Shown: positions 47,632 to 61,897, numbered from the stretch's first letter. The stretch is 64,000 nucleotides of DNA from Pipra filicauda (GCF_003945595.2 NW_024104429.1:310001-374000); one strand, 5' to 3'. Numbers and translations: made by a program. The notes: generated by a model not told the origin, from the letters alone.

Positions 47632-48955
47632 AATGTTTCTACGTGCTATACCTTTTTTTTATTCCTGGTAATTACTCATGGGCCTTGCACACAGAACTAA
47701 CAATGCATATATAATATGTTTATCTCATGAATCACTGCTTCAAAATAGTTTATTCTGTTTCATCAGGTTTTTAATTAGCAGTGGTTGAGGATCTGATGCA
47801 GATCAAAATATTTTTGATCATCTAAGACTGCATATTGCAGTGAGAGATGTACTGCTGGTAACTGCTGTGGTGTCAGCAGCAAAGTGGTGCTGGTCTAACA
47901 CTGCTCACTTCAACTCTGAATCCTGCAGGGCAAACAGGGGGCAATGGAGTTGTTTGAAATGACAAAGATATTTTCTAACAGTCTGAGTGATTAATTATTC
48001 TGTGTTCTACTTTCTGTCCCACTTGTTTACTCATATTGTCTGCTTATCTGCTGGCACCCAAGACTGTTCTGACACTATAGAGATTTTGGCTGAGGGTATG
48101 TGCTGCTCTCATTTGGGGATTCCTCTTTAAGTGGAGTGTTGGGGCACCTTCCTTGGCAGAAATGTGAAGTACATGTTAATAGACTATTGCTTTCTATTTA
48201 GCTAAAGACAGAAAAATAGGTTTCTACCCTTTGGTATTTGAAAATTCGACTTTTTATGTTTTGGTTTGGTTTTTTTTGCAGAAAGCACAGGGCTTGTAAA
48301 AGGTCTCTTCTGCAAAAGCAAGGCCATTTTATGTGCTGTGGCCTTGCATGTTTGCTCTTTGCCATGGCATTTTTCATCCTGGGATTTTATTGGAATAATA
48401 CAGTAAAATATCTGTTCCCATGATATAAAGCAGATAGTCTTTGTCACATAGCTTTAGTCCAGGAGTATGGAGTGCCTTTGTCTGCTTATCCTTTGTTTCT
48501 TGGTTCTTTAGATTTACTTGTTGATGTGGAGAGCTCATAAAAAGGTTTGGAAGTGGAAGACACCTTGGCACTGAGGTTAAACCTGGAATCTTGAGTGTAA
48601 GATGCTGATAAGATGTAATTGTCTCATTACTAAAATTACTTTGTTTTGCTCAAATACCTCTTCACACCACAGGCTTTAGAGGCTGAAGGATCATAAATCA
48701 TGAAGTGTTTCACGTGCTGGAGCTACCACAGGACTTCAGTGCTTGACACAAAGTGCTGTCATCATCTTGGAAACTTGCATTGTAGGAAGGGAAGGGTATC
48801 AGAAAGTCTAAGTGTATGAAAGCCTAAAACTAGAGAAATAGAAATTAGGAATTTATCTGAAGCATTTTAAACTGCAAAGGTTAGGAATTATTGGGACCAA
48901 CTACGACAAGTTTTACACGGGCCGTGTGGGAGTGTCTGATAACCTCCTTGAGTCC

Positions 48956-49277
48956 TGGAATCCCAGAATGGTTTGGGCTGAAAGATCAACTAGTTCCACC
49001 CCCTGCCATGGGCAGGGACACCTTCCACTATCCCAGGCTGCTCCAGCCCCATCCAGCTTGGCCCTGGACACTTCCAGGGATCCAGGGGCAACCACAGCTT
49101 CACTGGGCAACCTGTGCCAGGGCCTCCCCACCCTCAGAGCCAAGAATTCCTTCCCAATATCCCATCTAAATGTGCCCTCTGGCAATGGGAATCCACTCCC
49201 CCTTGTCCTGTCCCTCCATCCCTTGTCCAAAGAACCTCTCCAGCTTTCTTGGAGCCCCTTTAGGCACTGGAAGGGGC
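48956..49277 (-). mobile_element. CR1 LINE 3' fragment, antisense
   Basis: 'tggaatcccagaatggtttg', 'ccatgggcagggacacctt', 'gggcaaccacagcttcactg', 'cttgtcctgtccctccatcc' and 'ggcactggaaggggctgg'. A four- to six-base insertion ('gatccaggggc') interrupts the usual 'cagggatggggcag' block. The 148-codon minus-strand and 126-codon plus-strand frames here are repeat sequence. Confidence 0.94.
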
Positions 49278-52200
49278 TGGTTATGTTGACAGGAGGAGCT
49301 CCATGAACAAACCTCAGTTGAAGGAAAGGCTTCCTCTGGGGAAAGGCAGGGCAACACATTGTTACCAGGTCTTAAGAAATACAACCTCCTTCCTTTAGCC
49401 TTTTTTCTGAAAGCCTGAAATGCTGGACAGAATGACTTGTGCTCTGAAATTCTCTTCCTTATGTTGTCATGACAGGCAATAAAACATGGAGAGGGGAGGA
49501 GGGATAAGGAACGCTGAGCTCAGCCCCTGCTGCCAACCCACACAGCCTTGGATAAGTTACTGTTCCCCTTTCTCATATCCACACAGTGGGAAAAAGGCAA
49601 GAGGCATCAAGACACTTGTGGTGCTTTTCTGTTATTTAAAAAGAAATAAAGCTTCACTTTTAAATAATCTGGTTTTTGAATCATCTGTGTGTTGATAGCA
49701 CAGGTAGCTGAGTTAATGCCATTGAACCAGTGGACAAATGCATTCAAGAACCCAAACGTTGTCTGATCTAAGGTTTATAACATTTGAGTGTAGGTATTTT
49801 TTAACATCATAACTACATGCTGTGATAATTCAATAGGACATGTTTAAAATTGTAAAGCGAGTGAACTCACTGGGTTGAAATACTGCCTGCCTGCTTCGTT
49901 GTATATTGGTCATTGATAGATCTCTGGGCTCATTAGTTAAACTAAACAGGGTTATTTTTATTTTATTTTATTTGCTTCAAATACAGGGATGTTTATGTGT
50001 GTGCTTGTCCATAATTTTCTTTCTAATGAACTTGTGCTATGAAGGGTTGTGCTATTTGAAGGATTTTAGTATTGAACCTTTCTTTTAAGCACTCAAATCA
50101 CAAAAGTACGTTTAGCACTTGAACTTAAAAAGTTTCAGTTGAAGAAGAATAAACAGCTTGGGGAGGATGCTGAGAGATCTGATTTTTTTTCCCCCTGCTA
50201 ATTTCTATTGGGTTTGCTCAGTGATTTTTAGGCAGGCCAAGTCCATTGCCTGATTTCTGAAAGGAGCCTTGGACTTGACACAAGCCAGGACCCTTTGAAA
50301 GTCTCACAAAAGAGTCTGAGAGTTTAAAAATCACTCTTTTGGTATCTGACCCACTTCAACTTAAAAAAGAAAATCATATTAGGTATTCCTTGAGTTTGTA
50401 ATGTGTATGCATTACAAAGGAGCTGTGGGGAATTGCAGCACTGGCAGCCTTTCAAGGAGCCTCCTACAATGCATCTTTATGCCTGTAACATATTTTCTCT
50501 TCCTTTCTTTTTGCAAGTCATGTTTTGAGCACATTTCTTTCCCTTTCAACCCTGGAAGGCAAATGTAATGTTTGAAATGCTCTGTTGTGCTTGGAGAGGC
50601 TGGACTTTCCTCTTATTCTGTGAAACAATAAATGGAAACTTGTGTGTTTGGAGTTGCTCGACCCAACTCTTCCCCCGGGAGCATTCGGTCATTAAATTGC
50701 TGATGGGAAAATTGAAGTTCAAGGGTAAAAGCAGAGGTGTAAGGAGGGAGGTGTAGGCAAGGAATGGTGTCTTCAGGTACTTGCTTTTAACATACAACCA
50801 AACCCAAACTGTGTTTTGAAGCTCTTCTGTGTGGGCCAAGTATCAGAATTCTTTCCAGCTCTGATTCTCGAGCGTTTCCAAAACCTGTCTCCTTTTGGTG
50901 TCAGTTCTGCCCAAAACCAGATGGCACTGAGTGCCTGGACAGTCCTGTCAGCCAAGAAGGTGAAGCTGCATCCCAACATGCTGCTCCAGTCTTGCATAAA
51001 TGCTAATTTATGGATTGTATGTTGGGGGAGGAGGGAGAGAACTGTGCAGATGCTCCCCCTCCATCCCTTTGGTTTATAATTGTACCACTTAAATAAAGTG
51101 CTTTATTCCCTGGAGACTGATTCCCTGGACACTGGAACCAGCACAACAGCAGCAGTTGCTGTCATCCCTCAGTCCAGCACTGCTGTCCTGGAGGCAGGAC
51201 AGGTTTCCAGCAAGGATAAACAGCCTTTGCTCATTCTGTACGTGTTGTAGTAGCAATAACTCTCATGGACAGTGCAGATGAGGAGAGCAAACTCCCCTTT
51301 GTCCTGCTGTTCAGCAAAGTTTGGTAGGAGGCTGCTTAATTAATTAAGCAAAAGAAATTGGGTGTGATGACTTGGCAGTGACACTCCATCTTTAAACATC
51401 CTTTCTTCCTCCTGTGCTTAAAATAGCCCCTTAAATTTCTGTATGGCTTTATTTTTATGGGAACTAGTTCAGAAATCACAGATTGTTTGTTCCAAGAGCA
51501 TGGACAATTCTAACAAGTAACAAGTAACTGTTGCTGCAGTACCTGTAGAGTGGAATTTTCTCACTGTGTCCTTGTTTTCTTGTAGCATCAAATGACCAAA
51601 CTGAATATCCAGCATCTTTTCCGTGTTTGTTGTTATGCTTGGACAGTCTCATTCAATCAGCTGCATGAATGAGCATTTGAGGATTTTATAAGCCAGAATG
51701 CCCAAATTATGGTAATTACACATCTTGTCTATTTTGTTATCCTGGCTGCAGGACAATAATGAGGTTAAAGGAATACTGTCAAGGTGATGAAGGTACTAGA
51801 CTGTCTTACCTAAAATCTGTCCGTTTTCTGCTGTGTCTATCTAAATACTTTGATTTTAGGATGTTTTTTCTGCATACGTGTAATTTCATGACATTTAGAG
51901 AGAGAGAATAGGCTGAATGGGTCAAATGTGTGGTGTGGAAGCTGCTTCAGCTTATTAGTTCTCAGAGTTTGTATCTTTTAAATGCTGTCAAGTGACTTGA
52001 CAATCTCTAATTTTATACAATGGGTCATCTGTAATGGTTCTAGAAATTCATCATCTCTCTTTCTACTGAGCGTGGCAAACATGGATTTAATATTGCAGAA
52101 AGCTGAACACAATAGAGAAATGGGGAAGTTTTTAGGGCATTGCTGCTTAGGAATGCCAGGGACTTTTATATGGGCTTTGCTAAATGTGGGCACAACTGTC

Positions 52201-52588
52201 ATAAGATTGGTTTTCTCTAAAGAAAAATAATGGTATTTACACGGCTGAGAATTTGATGCTCGAAATTAGAGGTGCTTCTAAAAATAAAAAAAAAAACAGC
52301 AACCAAATAACCAGTTGAATAACACCAAAATTAGGTAAATTGGGTAAAAATTGAGTAAAAATCAAGCCTGTGTTCAGAAAGAACTGATAGCAGTAACTGG
52401 GGACAGCAAAGCAATGAGTTAAAGGCTGATTTTTGAGGAACATTCTGAGCTGAACATGTGATCTGATCTTTACATGAATATCCCTTTACTTCTCTTTCCT
52501 CTCATGTGTCAGCTCCTTATATTTAGTTCCTACGGTGTCCATGGGCTTTTATCTGAAAGTCTGATACTCAATTCCCTTGTGTTAAGTA

Positions 52589-52602
52589 TTTTTTTTTTTT
52601 TT
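52589..52602. repeat. T14 homopolymer
   Basis: Fourteen T residues followed by GATCAAAAG. Low complexity in intron 2. Confidence 0.9.
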
Positions 52603-55224
52603 GATCAAAAGAAGCTACAAGTTCTTTCCCTTTGCAAAAAAAGTGCTGAGGGAGGGAAACTTCTACCCACCACTTTCAGGGCTGTGTTTTGGGGAAAACA
52701 ACTGTTAACAAACTGTTTCTTTCGCAACCCAGGCTTCATCCTAGAGCTGCTGACCTTGGATAGTCTCCCAACCTTCCTGCAAACTAAGGACTTTTTCTTT
52801 TTTGTTTCCTGTTGGCAGGAGGAGGAGGGGATAGCCTGACACATCCAAAGGACTTGGTTTCAACCTGTGTTTTTAGGAGGCTGTGAGAGGGGGGTATGAG
52901 TGTCTTGCACTGTCACTGAAGGGTCTGCAGTAGGAAGTCTGCTCTCTGTAAATGTAAATTTGTTCATTTTTGGCCTTGCAGGCCCTTTAGAAAATTGTTA
53001 TGATTCTATTAAGTGGAGAGAAAAAGGATGTAGATGGTTTAACAGCTAAAAAACTTGACTTCTTTCTCCAGCCATTGCCACCATGGGTTGTGTTCTTGCC
53101 AGCAAGAGCAGGGAATGTGAAAAAGGAAAGTGTGTGCAAGGCTGTTTAAAGTGATTTTTCCATGTTGTCTGCACATCTCCCTGCTCTCAGCTCTGTGCTC
53201 CAGATGAACAGACAATGTGGTGACTGGGAGATAATTTTGGCTGTTGATTCTTCCCCCTCTCCCTGCTCAGTTAGGAAATATTGGCTGCATGTCTGTGCTT
53301 TCCCTTGTGCTGCATCTCTTCAGTTTGCCTCTTTAAATACATTCTAACTGGCAGTGTCCAGCAAACTGCTTTGTGAAGTCATCAGTTGGGGGGTTATTAT
53401 TTTTTCCCCTCGGTTATTGCTTTTATAAATATGTGGTGGTTTATTGTGGTGGGCAAAGTGTGAGCTCTGTGGAACAGCTAATCCACAAATACTCCACAGT
53501 TTATTTTTACTGAGACCACTGGCCCGTTTTCATGCAATAACTTTCCTTCCTCTCCTTCCCATTTTCCCACCCTTAACCCCCACCAAAATAGAGGTTACCC
53601 ATTGAAAATAATGTTTCCTTTAGCAGCTTGTATGTGTGGGTGGGTTTTGTTTTGTAAGGAAGTAACTGAGTTGATACATCTGCACAGTTTGGGGGAGTTA
53701 CAGTCAGGAAAATGTCTAATTGGGAATGACAATGATTGAGTTTAACTGATTTATGTGGTAAAGAGTTGGGACTGCTGCCCATTGGATTTCTCTGCTTGTA
53801 TCTTGTGGCCTTGAAGCTTGAATGACATCCCCCTATTTCACTAGGAAAGGATGTTAATCTTTTGGGTTTGTTTCTTCTTACAAAACATTTTATAAGGTAT
53901 TTATAAGGAAGGAGAAGAGCCAACCCTCAAATTCCATGTTGTGTTCCCAGTTGGACTGTTGGGTTTTTTCAGTGACTGAGAAGCTGTTTAGTGACTCTGA
54001 GTGGATCATTCAGCTACCAGGGAGTCCAGCAGCGACAAGTTTTAGTGGAGCACATTTGATTAATGATTTTTGCTTTGTCATCCTGTGTGAAAAGTTGTGT
54101 GTTTAGCATTAGATGAATAATCTTAAACTAATGGAAATTTTATTATTTGGCTTTCAGCTTCTCAAAATGGGCTGATGTCTTTTGGATTTAGAGGGTCAAG
54201 GTGTGGGTGGTTATGAGGGCAGTTGCTTCAGACTGAGAATAAGTCCTGTTCATCTGTGAAAATTCCAATATCCCCCTGTTCATCAATATGAACAGAAGCT
54301 CTTTGTAATTCCAGATTAGCTGCAGGTACCGTTGAGCAACCTCTAAATTTCATTTAGCAGTGACAAAGATGATGCTTTCCTTGGTGATGTGTATGTTTAA
54401 ATTAATTAAAAGAGGTCCTCAAGATACAAGTAGAAACATCTGCTTTTGTCCTTGTTTTAGGGCATTGCTGTGTGCGATGCTAAATCACGATCGTGTCATA
54501 TAAAGTGCTTTTGCATGTGCTGTCCCATATGAATTGCAGTCAAGCAGGCAACAAGTTGCATCTAAAAGCAAGATGTTGCAATGAGAAGGGAGGCAATCTG
54601 GGAGTTCAAAGTTAGAATCCAGCAGGAACCATCCTTTGGCTCCGTTCAGTGCACATGAAAGCCTTACATCTCATCCCTGTTTATGAACACCAGCAGCTAC
54701 ACTTGCAGGCTAAAAATAACTCCTTTGCAGTGCAAACTTGGCAACGGGAGCTGAAAAGTTTATTTGATATCACCTTTCTGTGTTGCATTTTTCAGGGAAA
54801 TAAATAGCTCCTTAGCTGTGTGTGTGAGTTATCAGAATATCTAGTCACTGAGACCACAAAATATTAAACTCTTCCACATGGCACGTACCACAATTTGTCT
54901 CCCAAACAGATCTTTGGAAAAGGAAGAGAGAAGTTTGAGTGAAACCGGCTGCCAGCAAGTATCTGGTGCTGGTGGCTACTGTGGAACAAAAGAACAGTGT
55001 GAGGAGGTAAATATTAGTTCAGAATTTGGGTTGGAGTTGATTTGTTTTCTTTATCTTGTTTTAGGTTTTTACGCTTCCAGAGTTTCAACCTTTTGCAGAG
55101 AGTGTTGTGCCCAAAATGTAACAGAACCCTCATGGAAGCTTCATTTCCTTCATAAAGAAATGACACAGCATTTGCTTATAACTGTGGTCTTTTAGTGAGG
55201 GCAGATTATTTTTTAAAGGTTGCA

Positions 55225-55563
55225 AAAGTTGCCCAGCTCCCTGAGAGGAGGTTGTGGGGAGGTGGGTGTCAGTCTCTCTTCCCAGGTAACAAGTGACAGG
55301 ATGAGAGGAAATGGCCTTAAATTGTACCAGGGGAGGTTTAGATGAAGTCTTAGGGAAAATTTCCTCATAGAAAGGATTGGCAAGCACTGGAACAGGCTGC
55401 CCAGGGAACTGGTGGAGTCGCCATCCCTGGAGGTGTTCAAAAAGTGTGTGGATGTGGCACTTGAGGATGTGGTTTAGTGGTGAACACGGTGGTGGTGCTG
55501 GCTGACAGTTGGGCTCGATGATCTTTAGAGGTCTTTTCCAACCTTTATGATTCTATGATTCCA
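55225..55563 (+). mobile_element. CR1 LINE 3' fragment, sense
   Basis: 'gtgacaggatgagaggaaat', 'accaggggaggtttagatga', 'aacaggctgcccagggaact', 'gatgtggcacttgaggatgt' and the terminal 'tttatgattctatgattcc'. It keeps about 340 bases of the 3' end with a recognisable 8-base terminal repeat. Confidence 0.94.
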
Positions 55564-56149
55564 TATTTAGGTGAAGAATTTAGAAGTATAAACAAGAAAT
55601 TTCATCAGATTCCAGCAAGGAAATGTGATTGCTTTTCTGGGTTATTAGGATTTTTTTTTCTCTCTTTAATTACCATGCTTTGTGGCAGAACTGACTGATG
55701 TCACTCAACAGAAACTTCCTCTGTAAGTTTAATGAAGGTGAAAGCCATCCCTGTACCAAAGGCCACGAGCTATTCCAAGTGCAGATTCCTCCAGAGCAGT
55801 GCCACAGCTTTAACTAATATTTTACAGGTCTACAGCACATGGTCAGTGATGAGAACAGAGATATCTCTACATTTTCCTCAATACCTAAGGAATCATTTTG
55901 TATTAATCATTCCTGGCAGTGGGAACCAGGTCTCAGTTTCTGGGTGGTGGATTGCTCTGTTCACTGGAACTTTCTATGAAAGCAGTTTATTGTGGTGAAG
56001 TTCACAGAAAAGCCAGACAAGTATTGTGTCATCATGCAGGATGGACATCATGGGTGCTTTACTCCAGAAAAAGGTTTGGAGCTTTGAGTTCACAACATAA
56101 GGTCTGTCCTGCAGTTGGAGGAAGGTCATTTAGATTAGATCTAAGAGGT

Positions 56150-56345
56150 TTTTTACAAAGAGGGTGGGGAGGCCCTGGCACAGGTTGCCCAGAGAAGCTG
56201 TGGCTGCCCCGTCCCTGGAAACATTCAAGGTTGGACAGGGCTCAGAACAACCAGATCTGGTTGAAGCTGTCCCTGCTCACTGCAGGGAGATTGGACTGGA
56301 TGACCTTTAAAAGGTCCCTTCCAAACCATTCTATGACTCTGTTCA
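56150..56345 (+). mobile_element. CR1 LINE 3' fragment, sense
   Basis: 'gaggccctggcacaggttgc', 'gagaagctgtggctgcccc', 'caaggttggacagggctcag', 'gattggactggatgaccttt' and 'accattctatgactctg'. Diverged relative to the other copies of this type. Confidence 0.92.
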
Positions 56346-58589
56346 CAGTGGCTACATGAAGACTCGTTCACACGCAGCCCTGGGGCATCATTTCTTGTTA
56401 TCCAACCCTGTGATTCCCTGTTCTGTGTGCTATTTTCCCTATTTTCAGCCCCTTTATATTGTACAAGTAAGGGGTAGGCACTAAATAACTGCAGAGCTGC
56501 TTTCTTACAGCACAGGACACTTGACCACACAATGAACTTCTAACTGACAAATTAATACAGCACATGTGTAATGTCCTGAAAAGGACTTTTTAAAATACCT
56601 ACGATTACAAACAGCTTTTTGCTGCTGTGGAAGGGTTTAAGTCTCCTTTTGGGGTGGGTTTTTTTTTTTTGAGGGAGAGGTGTTGAAAGGGATTTCAAAA
56701 GAGAAGGCGTGCTGGGGAGATAAACAGCTCCGTGTCTCCGAGCAGCACAGGAAGCGAGTCGATGGTGTTGCTCCTGGGAAACTCTTAGAAGTAATTAGTG
56801 ATAAGAGTGAGCAGGAGGAAATCTGGTTGGCAGCTGCAGCACATTCAGCAGAGCCTCTGACCTTGGCCTGTAGGTGCTTTGAGGCTGCTGGGGAAAGGTT
56901 TACCTGAATTCCCTTGGAAAAACTCAGTGAAATTTGCTGACAACCTGCAGGGTGTAACTTCTCATCACGTGGCCCGAGGCCTTGCATCCCTTCTTCAGGC
57001 ACTGCTCAACATGTGATAGAAGTTGGTGATAGGCTGGAGGCCTCGTCTTTGCACTTTTTAGATGCCTCATCTAATTCCAGAGTACCAGGAGCAATCTCCC
57101 GGCCTCTGCTGTAGGGTGGGATTTGTATCCTCTTTCCAAACACTTCTCTGCCCCAGCCGTGGGACAACAGGAGAGTTGGCAGGAGCCAGCGAGTCCCTGG
57201 CCGGAATCCAGAGCCCAGGAGGTTGGTTGGCAGGGAAGTACATGGTGGGATTTAGGCTGACACAATTTATTTGGATAAAAGGGATAACTGATGGGGTGCG
57301 GTGCGTGTTCCACCTTGCTAAATATCTGCATTCTCTTGCCAGAGCATGAAGTGATAACTTAATCCCTGATTGCTTCTTACAGCACTGCAGGCCACAGGCT
57401 CTGGAGGAATGTTTGGCAGCCAAAAGTGATGTATGGCTTCACCAACCCCAGTTTCAGTGCCTATTCCAGCCAAGTCACTTCTGAATTAATTTGTGGCCAG
57501 ATTCTTTTACACTTTCTACGCTGTAGCTTCAGCATTTGGTCCCACTGGTCACACTCTTCTGCTAATGCCTGTTACTCATTCCTATTTTTTCCCCAGCATG
57601 AATAAATTACCAACAGCAATGCACAAGCCTTTAAGCAGTTGCCACGTTGGTTTTGGGGGTGATGGGTGTTGGGTGCAAGTGTTTAGTGAAAGAATTTTTT
57701 GTACGTAAGAATAAATAAATACCGCTGGAACAGGAAGGATCTTATTCAAAATGATCTTCCTCATTAAATAGTGGATGATCTGATTCCCCAAATGAGAGCT
57801 TTCAGTTGGAACACGATGGGCCTGAAAGAACTGCAGTGCTTTGAAATAGTTCTGGGGTGTGTGTTGACTCAAGAATAGTTCACCAAATATTTCCTGCACT
57901 TAAAAATGACCACAGTGATTTGCTGAGGTGGGAGGGAGAAGAATAGACCAAACAGATGGGTAAGATCATATGGCCAAAAGACGAATTTAGGAAATTTAGG
58001 GGCTACACTGAATCAGCAGCACCTATTTAGGAAGAAATAACTTGGCTTTTACCACCAAAAACTGAAGAAATAGATGTTTCTTCAGTATTTTTTCAGTGCC
58101 TGGAGTCTCACTTTCCTTTTCACTCCGAAAATGCTATTTTTTTTGTCTTCAGAGCAAGTTCCTGATGCAGATCTGTGTGCTTTCATGCAATTCTAGGTTT
58201 AAGCAAATATTTAATTCTGCCTAGAGCACTGTGACATTTCTTCAGCGGTCCAGAGCCATTAGCAGGGCAGAGCCAGGCCATGGGAGCTGAGCTGTCATGG
58301 TGAAGGCTTGCCTGTAATTTTCATAATATGCTGTATTTTCCTCTTGCTTCTCAGCAAACAGGTCAATTATGGCTTATTTCTCATCTTCCTGCTGGGAAGG
58401 AAAAAGGGCTGATTGGAATGGGAGACTGAGGATAAGGATTTCTTTTCTAGGTCAGGCAGAAGAGAGCTTGGTGCAAAAATGTTGCCGTGAAAAGCAGTTC
58501 TTTCTACCCTACGTTTCTTTGGGACAAAGTCTGTAATTATTTCCTCATGCCAGGTACTCCAGTGGTAAGATTTCAGCCGTAAGGGCAGA

Positions 58590-58790
58590 GTTAGATGGGA
58601 AATTGGGAAGAAATCCTTCCCTGTGAGGGCACTGAGGCTCTGGCACAGGTTGCCCAGAGAAGCTGTGGCTGCTCCATCCCTGGAAGTGCCCAAGGCCAGG
58701 TTGGATGGGGCTTGGAGCACCCTGGAATAGTGGAAGGTGTCCCTGCCCATGGCAGGGGGTTGGAATGAGACAGAATTTATGATCCCTTCC
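58590..58790 (+). mobile_element. CR1 LINE 3' fragment, sense (first of two)
   Basis: 'agatgggaaattgggaagaa', 'ggctctggcacaggttgccc', 'gcccaaggccaggttggatg' and 'atggcagggggttggaatga'. It stops at 'atcccttcccaca' without the ATTCTATG repeat and is followed almost at once by another copy in the same direction. Confidence 0.92.
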
Positions 58791-58802
58791 CACACTGGAT
58801 CC

Positions 58803-59180
58803 ATGAGGACTTCTGGAGAGGAGGATCCAGGGAGACCTTAGAGCCCTTTCCAGTGCCTAAAGGGGCTCCAGGAGAGCTGGAGAGGGACTTGGGACAAGGG
58901 CTGGAGGGACAGGACACAGGGAATGGCTTCCCACTGCCAGAGGGCAGGGTTAGATGGGATATTGGGAAGGAATTTTTGGCTGGGAGAGTAGTGAGGTCCT
59001 GGCACAGGTTGCCCAGAGAAGCTGTGGCTCCCCTGTCCCTGGAAATGTCCAAGGCCGGGTTGGACAGGACTTGGAGCAACCTGGGCTAGTGGAAGGTGTT
59101 CCTGCCCATGGCAGGGGGTTGAAGTGGGATAATCTTTAAAGTCCCTTTCAAGCCAAATGTTTTCTAGGATTCCGTGATCT
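58803..59180 (+). mobile_element. CR1 LINE 3' fragment, sense (second of two)
   Basis: It starts further 5' in the element ('ctggagaggaggatccaggg', 'gccctttccagtgcctaaag', 'gagagctggagagggacttg') and ends 'ttctaggattccgtgatc'. Because the first copy lacks its terminal repeat, this one may have inserted into the tail of the first. Confidence 0.93.
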
Positions 59181-59375
59181 GGGCAGGTGAGGAAAACAAT
59201 CCCTTCTTGGGATTGGCAGAACCATGATCTTGCAACTGCTGAGGGCGTTGGCATAAGTAGGGTGCTGAGTAAAAGGGCTTGAAACCTTCCCGAAGAAAAA
59301 GTAATGTATCAGTGTATGCCAAAATGCTTCAAATTTCTGTTGACATTCAACATATGGGAGATGTCACATGGATAT

Positions 59376-59530
59376 TGGAATCACAGCATTGTAGAACTGT
59401 TTAGGTTGGAAAAGAACTTTAAAATCATCGAGTCCAACCCTTCCCCCTGCTCTGCCAAGCCCACCACTTAACCCTGTCCCTGAGCACCACATCTATGCAT
59501 CTTTTAAATCCCTCCAGGGATGGTGATAAG
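59376..59530 (-). mobile_element. CR1 LINE 3' fragment, antisense
   Basis: 'ggaatcacagcattgtagaa', 'ttaggttggaaaagaacttt', 'aaaatcatcgagtccaaccc' and 'gccaagcccaccacttaacc'. It is the same subfamily as 4841-5070 and 10651-10850, and different from the + strand copy 200 bp to its left. Confidence 0.9.
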
Positions 59531-61897
59531 GCTATTGATTGCTGCCTGCCTTCTTATCTTGGTGTTATCAGTCAGATTGTCTTAAATGGGTGGAGGAATA
59601 TAAACAGCATTGAAAGAGTTGATTGGGGAGGGGGAGTCTGTGCTCTTGGGGAAGAGCAAAAAACAGAGTGACACATTATCCTTTTTTGAGAGATATAAAC
59701 ACTACTTTTACTACAACAGAATGTTTGAGGCTTCTAATATATGTCAGGATTTTTTTGAAGTGCTTTTTTTGAGATGACAGTGCCTCGACAAGCTGCCATT
59801 CTTGGACTCCCTTTTTACTGGAGTGGTTCAGATGAGTTGTGCTCTTCTTTCACCCTCCCAGGCTCCTTGGCAGTTGATGGAAGGTTTGAGTTGAGAGCAC
59901 ATAGATATTGTGCAACAACCTCTGGGTTATCCCTGCGATCATGGAATGTGTCTGTGCTGAAGTGAGGAAATTCAGGCAGTTACTGAACTTAGGAGCCAAG
60001 ACAAATCACTTTTTTTATGCTAATGAGCAACCCTTCTTGCCTATGGCTCTTATCTTCTCCCTCTTCCCTGTGCACCATTAGACCAACATCATTTGTGGTT
60101 TCCAGTGTGTGAGGGCTTTTAAATACTGTTGGAGTCCCTCATTTGGAACTGGATCCAAAACAGGCTGTGAATAGACCTACCACATAAAAATAACACTCTC
60201 CTGGTTCTGGACACACCAAAAATAGCTCAGATATATAAATTTTGGCCCCATGCATGTGCCCAGACCTTCCCTCTTCATCAGCTGAAGACCCAGTGGTGCT
60301 GAAACTGCGCTGAGATTCAGAGAGTGACTGGATCCTCCATCCAGTGAAATTCCCAATCTCATAAATACACTGTGCATATACAAACCCCCCATTAGGATTG
60401 ATTCCTTTACAAAATGCGGCCACAACAATGTTCTCTTTTGAACTGCAGCCACTTCAAACATTTTCTACTTGCTTTAATGCCTGGTGGATGTGTTAAAGAA
60501 GTCAGAGAACTGAGTCCAAGTCTCCTCAAAGAGGCATCACCCTTTCCAAAGAGAAGAGGGTGTTGTTCTTCACTTGGAGACAAGGCAGACTTGTGGAACC
60601 AAAAAAGATGGTGAAGGAAGTAATTTGACTTATTATTTAGGCCTCCAAGCTGGAAGGTGACTCCTGAGTTGTGGTGTGTGTGATTATCTAACACAAATTG
60701 CACGGACGGTCGTGAGATAAATGACTGAAAGTTCTTTGGGGATGTCAAAAAATGTCTGTTTGTAGATGTTGTACTACAGAGCTTCTTCATGGTGTAAATA
60801 ATTCAGTGGAAGGAGAGTAGGCAGAGACACTTGAGCAGAGGAGACACCTCTTCTACACACTGTGTTTTAGAGGGAATTGGTGCCTATTTAAAAGAAATAG
60901 AAAACATCACCAAAATTTTCTGAATGCTCTCGGTGAACCATTTGTTTCCCTGAGTTGAAGAGTCCTTGTAGTAATGTTTGTAACTTGTAACTTTGCCTTA
61001 AGACAAGTTGCAGCTTGTGTTGCATGAGGAATTATCAACTTACCTACAAAAAAACCTAAAAAAACCCTTAAAATTCAGCATTGTACCTGTTCTCAAATTT
61101 GGGGTTCCTAACACTGTTTCTGTATTAATTGCACGTTAATTCTCTCTATTGCCTGGAACCAGGGTTCACAAAACCTTGGATTGGTTTAGTAAGAAATAAA
61201 AATCAGCAACTAGATCCTAATATCACAACCAAAAGAGTTTTCTGTGGGATTTTTTTGTGGGAGAAGGGAACTACAGAATCAGCTATTGGGTGCTGGGTGC
61301 TGTGGTGGGTGTTCAGGGTAGCTCTGATGATAGTCCTGAAGAATTCAGAATAAGATGTCAAACTCTGGCCTCTCGAGCTTGTTTCCTCCTTCTTACAGCC
61401 ACACCATTAAGGGTTTGGGTTTTTTTTTCCTAATTATAAGTATGATGACTAATTCTAATGGCACAGATATCCTCACACAGCCACTGTACAGACTCCGTTG
61501 TGCCACTGAAAAAAAAAACCTTGGGAAAACACAGTTTTCTTCTGTAAAATACAAATTTCTGTAAAATACTGAAAGGATCTTTACAGCTTGTAATTATATC
61601 CACATCAGAAGGCTTTTCTGCACAGTTATCCCACTGGTTATCCAACCAGGTGTGGAGGATTTTCTCCAAAATGCTTCCCCATAATTTGGTAGCCTGAAAT
61701 AGAACTCTCCTTTCTGAGTTCTCCAACTTTATATTTATCCTGTGCCTTGGGTGGGTATTTTAATAATTCCTTTTAGTGCCAACCCTTTGCTTTCCACAGT
61801 GCCCAGCAGATAATTCTGGGATTAATGCTGTGTGACAGTGGCTCGGCTAAAGGATATCCTGGATGTGAAACGCTGTGTGTGTTGATGCTGGAGGACA

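Noticed and set aside
54910..55006. Possible 97-nt exon with acceptor CCCAAACAG and donor GTAAAT
   Set aside because: It is open in one frame, but 97 is not a multiple of three, so inclusion would shift the KIF13B frame. The translation resembles no kinesin sequence.
59376..59530. Inverted CR1 pair with the + strand copy at 58803-59180
   Set aside because: They are adjacent and opposite in direction, but belong to different CR1 subfamilies, so extended base pairing is unlikely.
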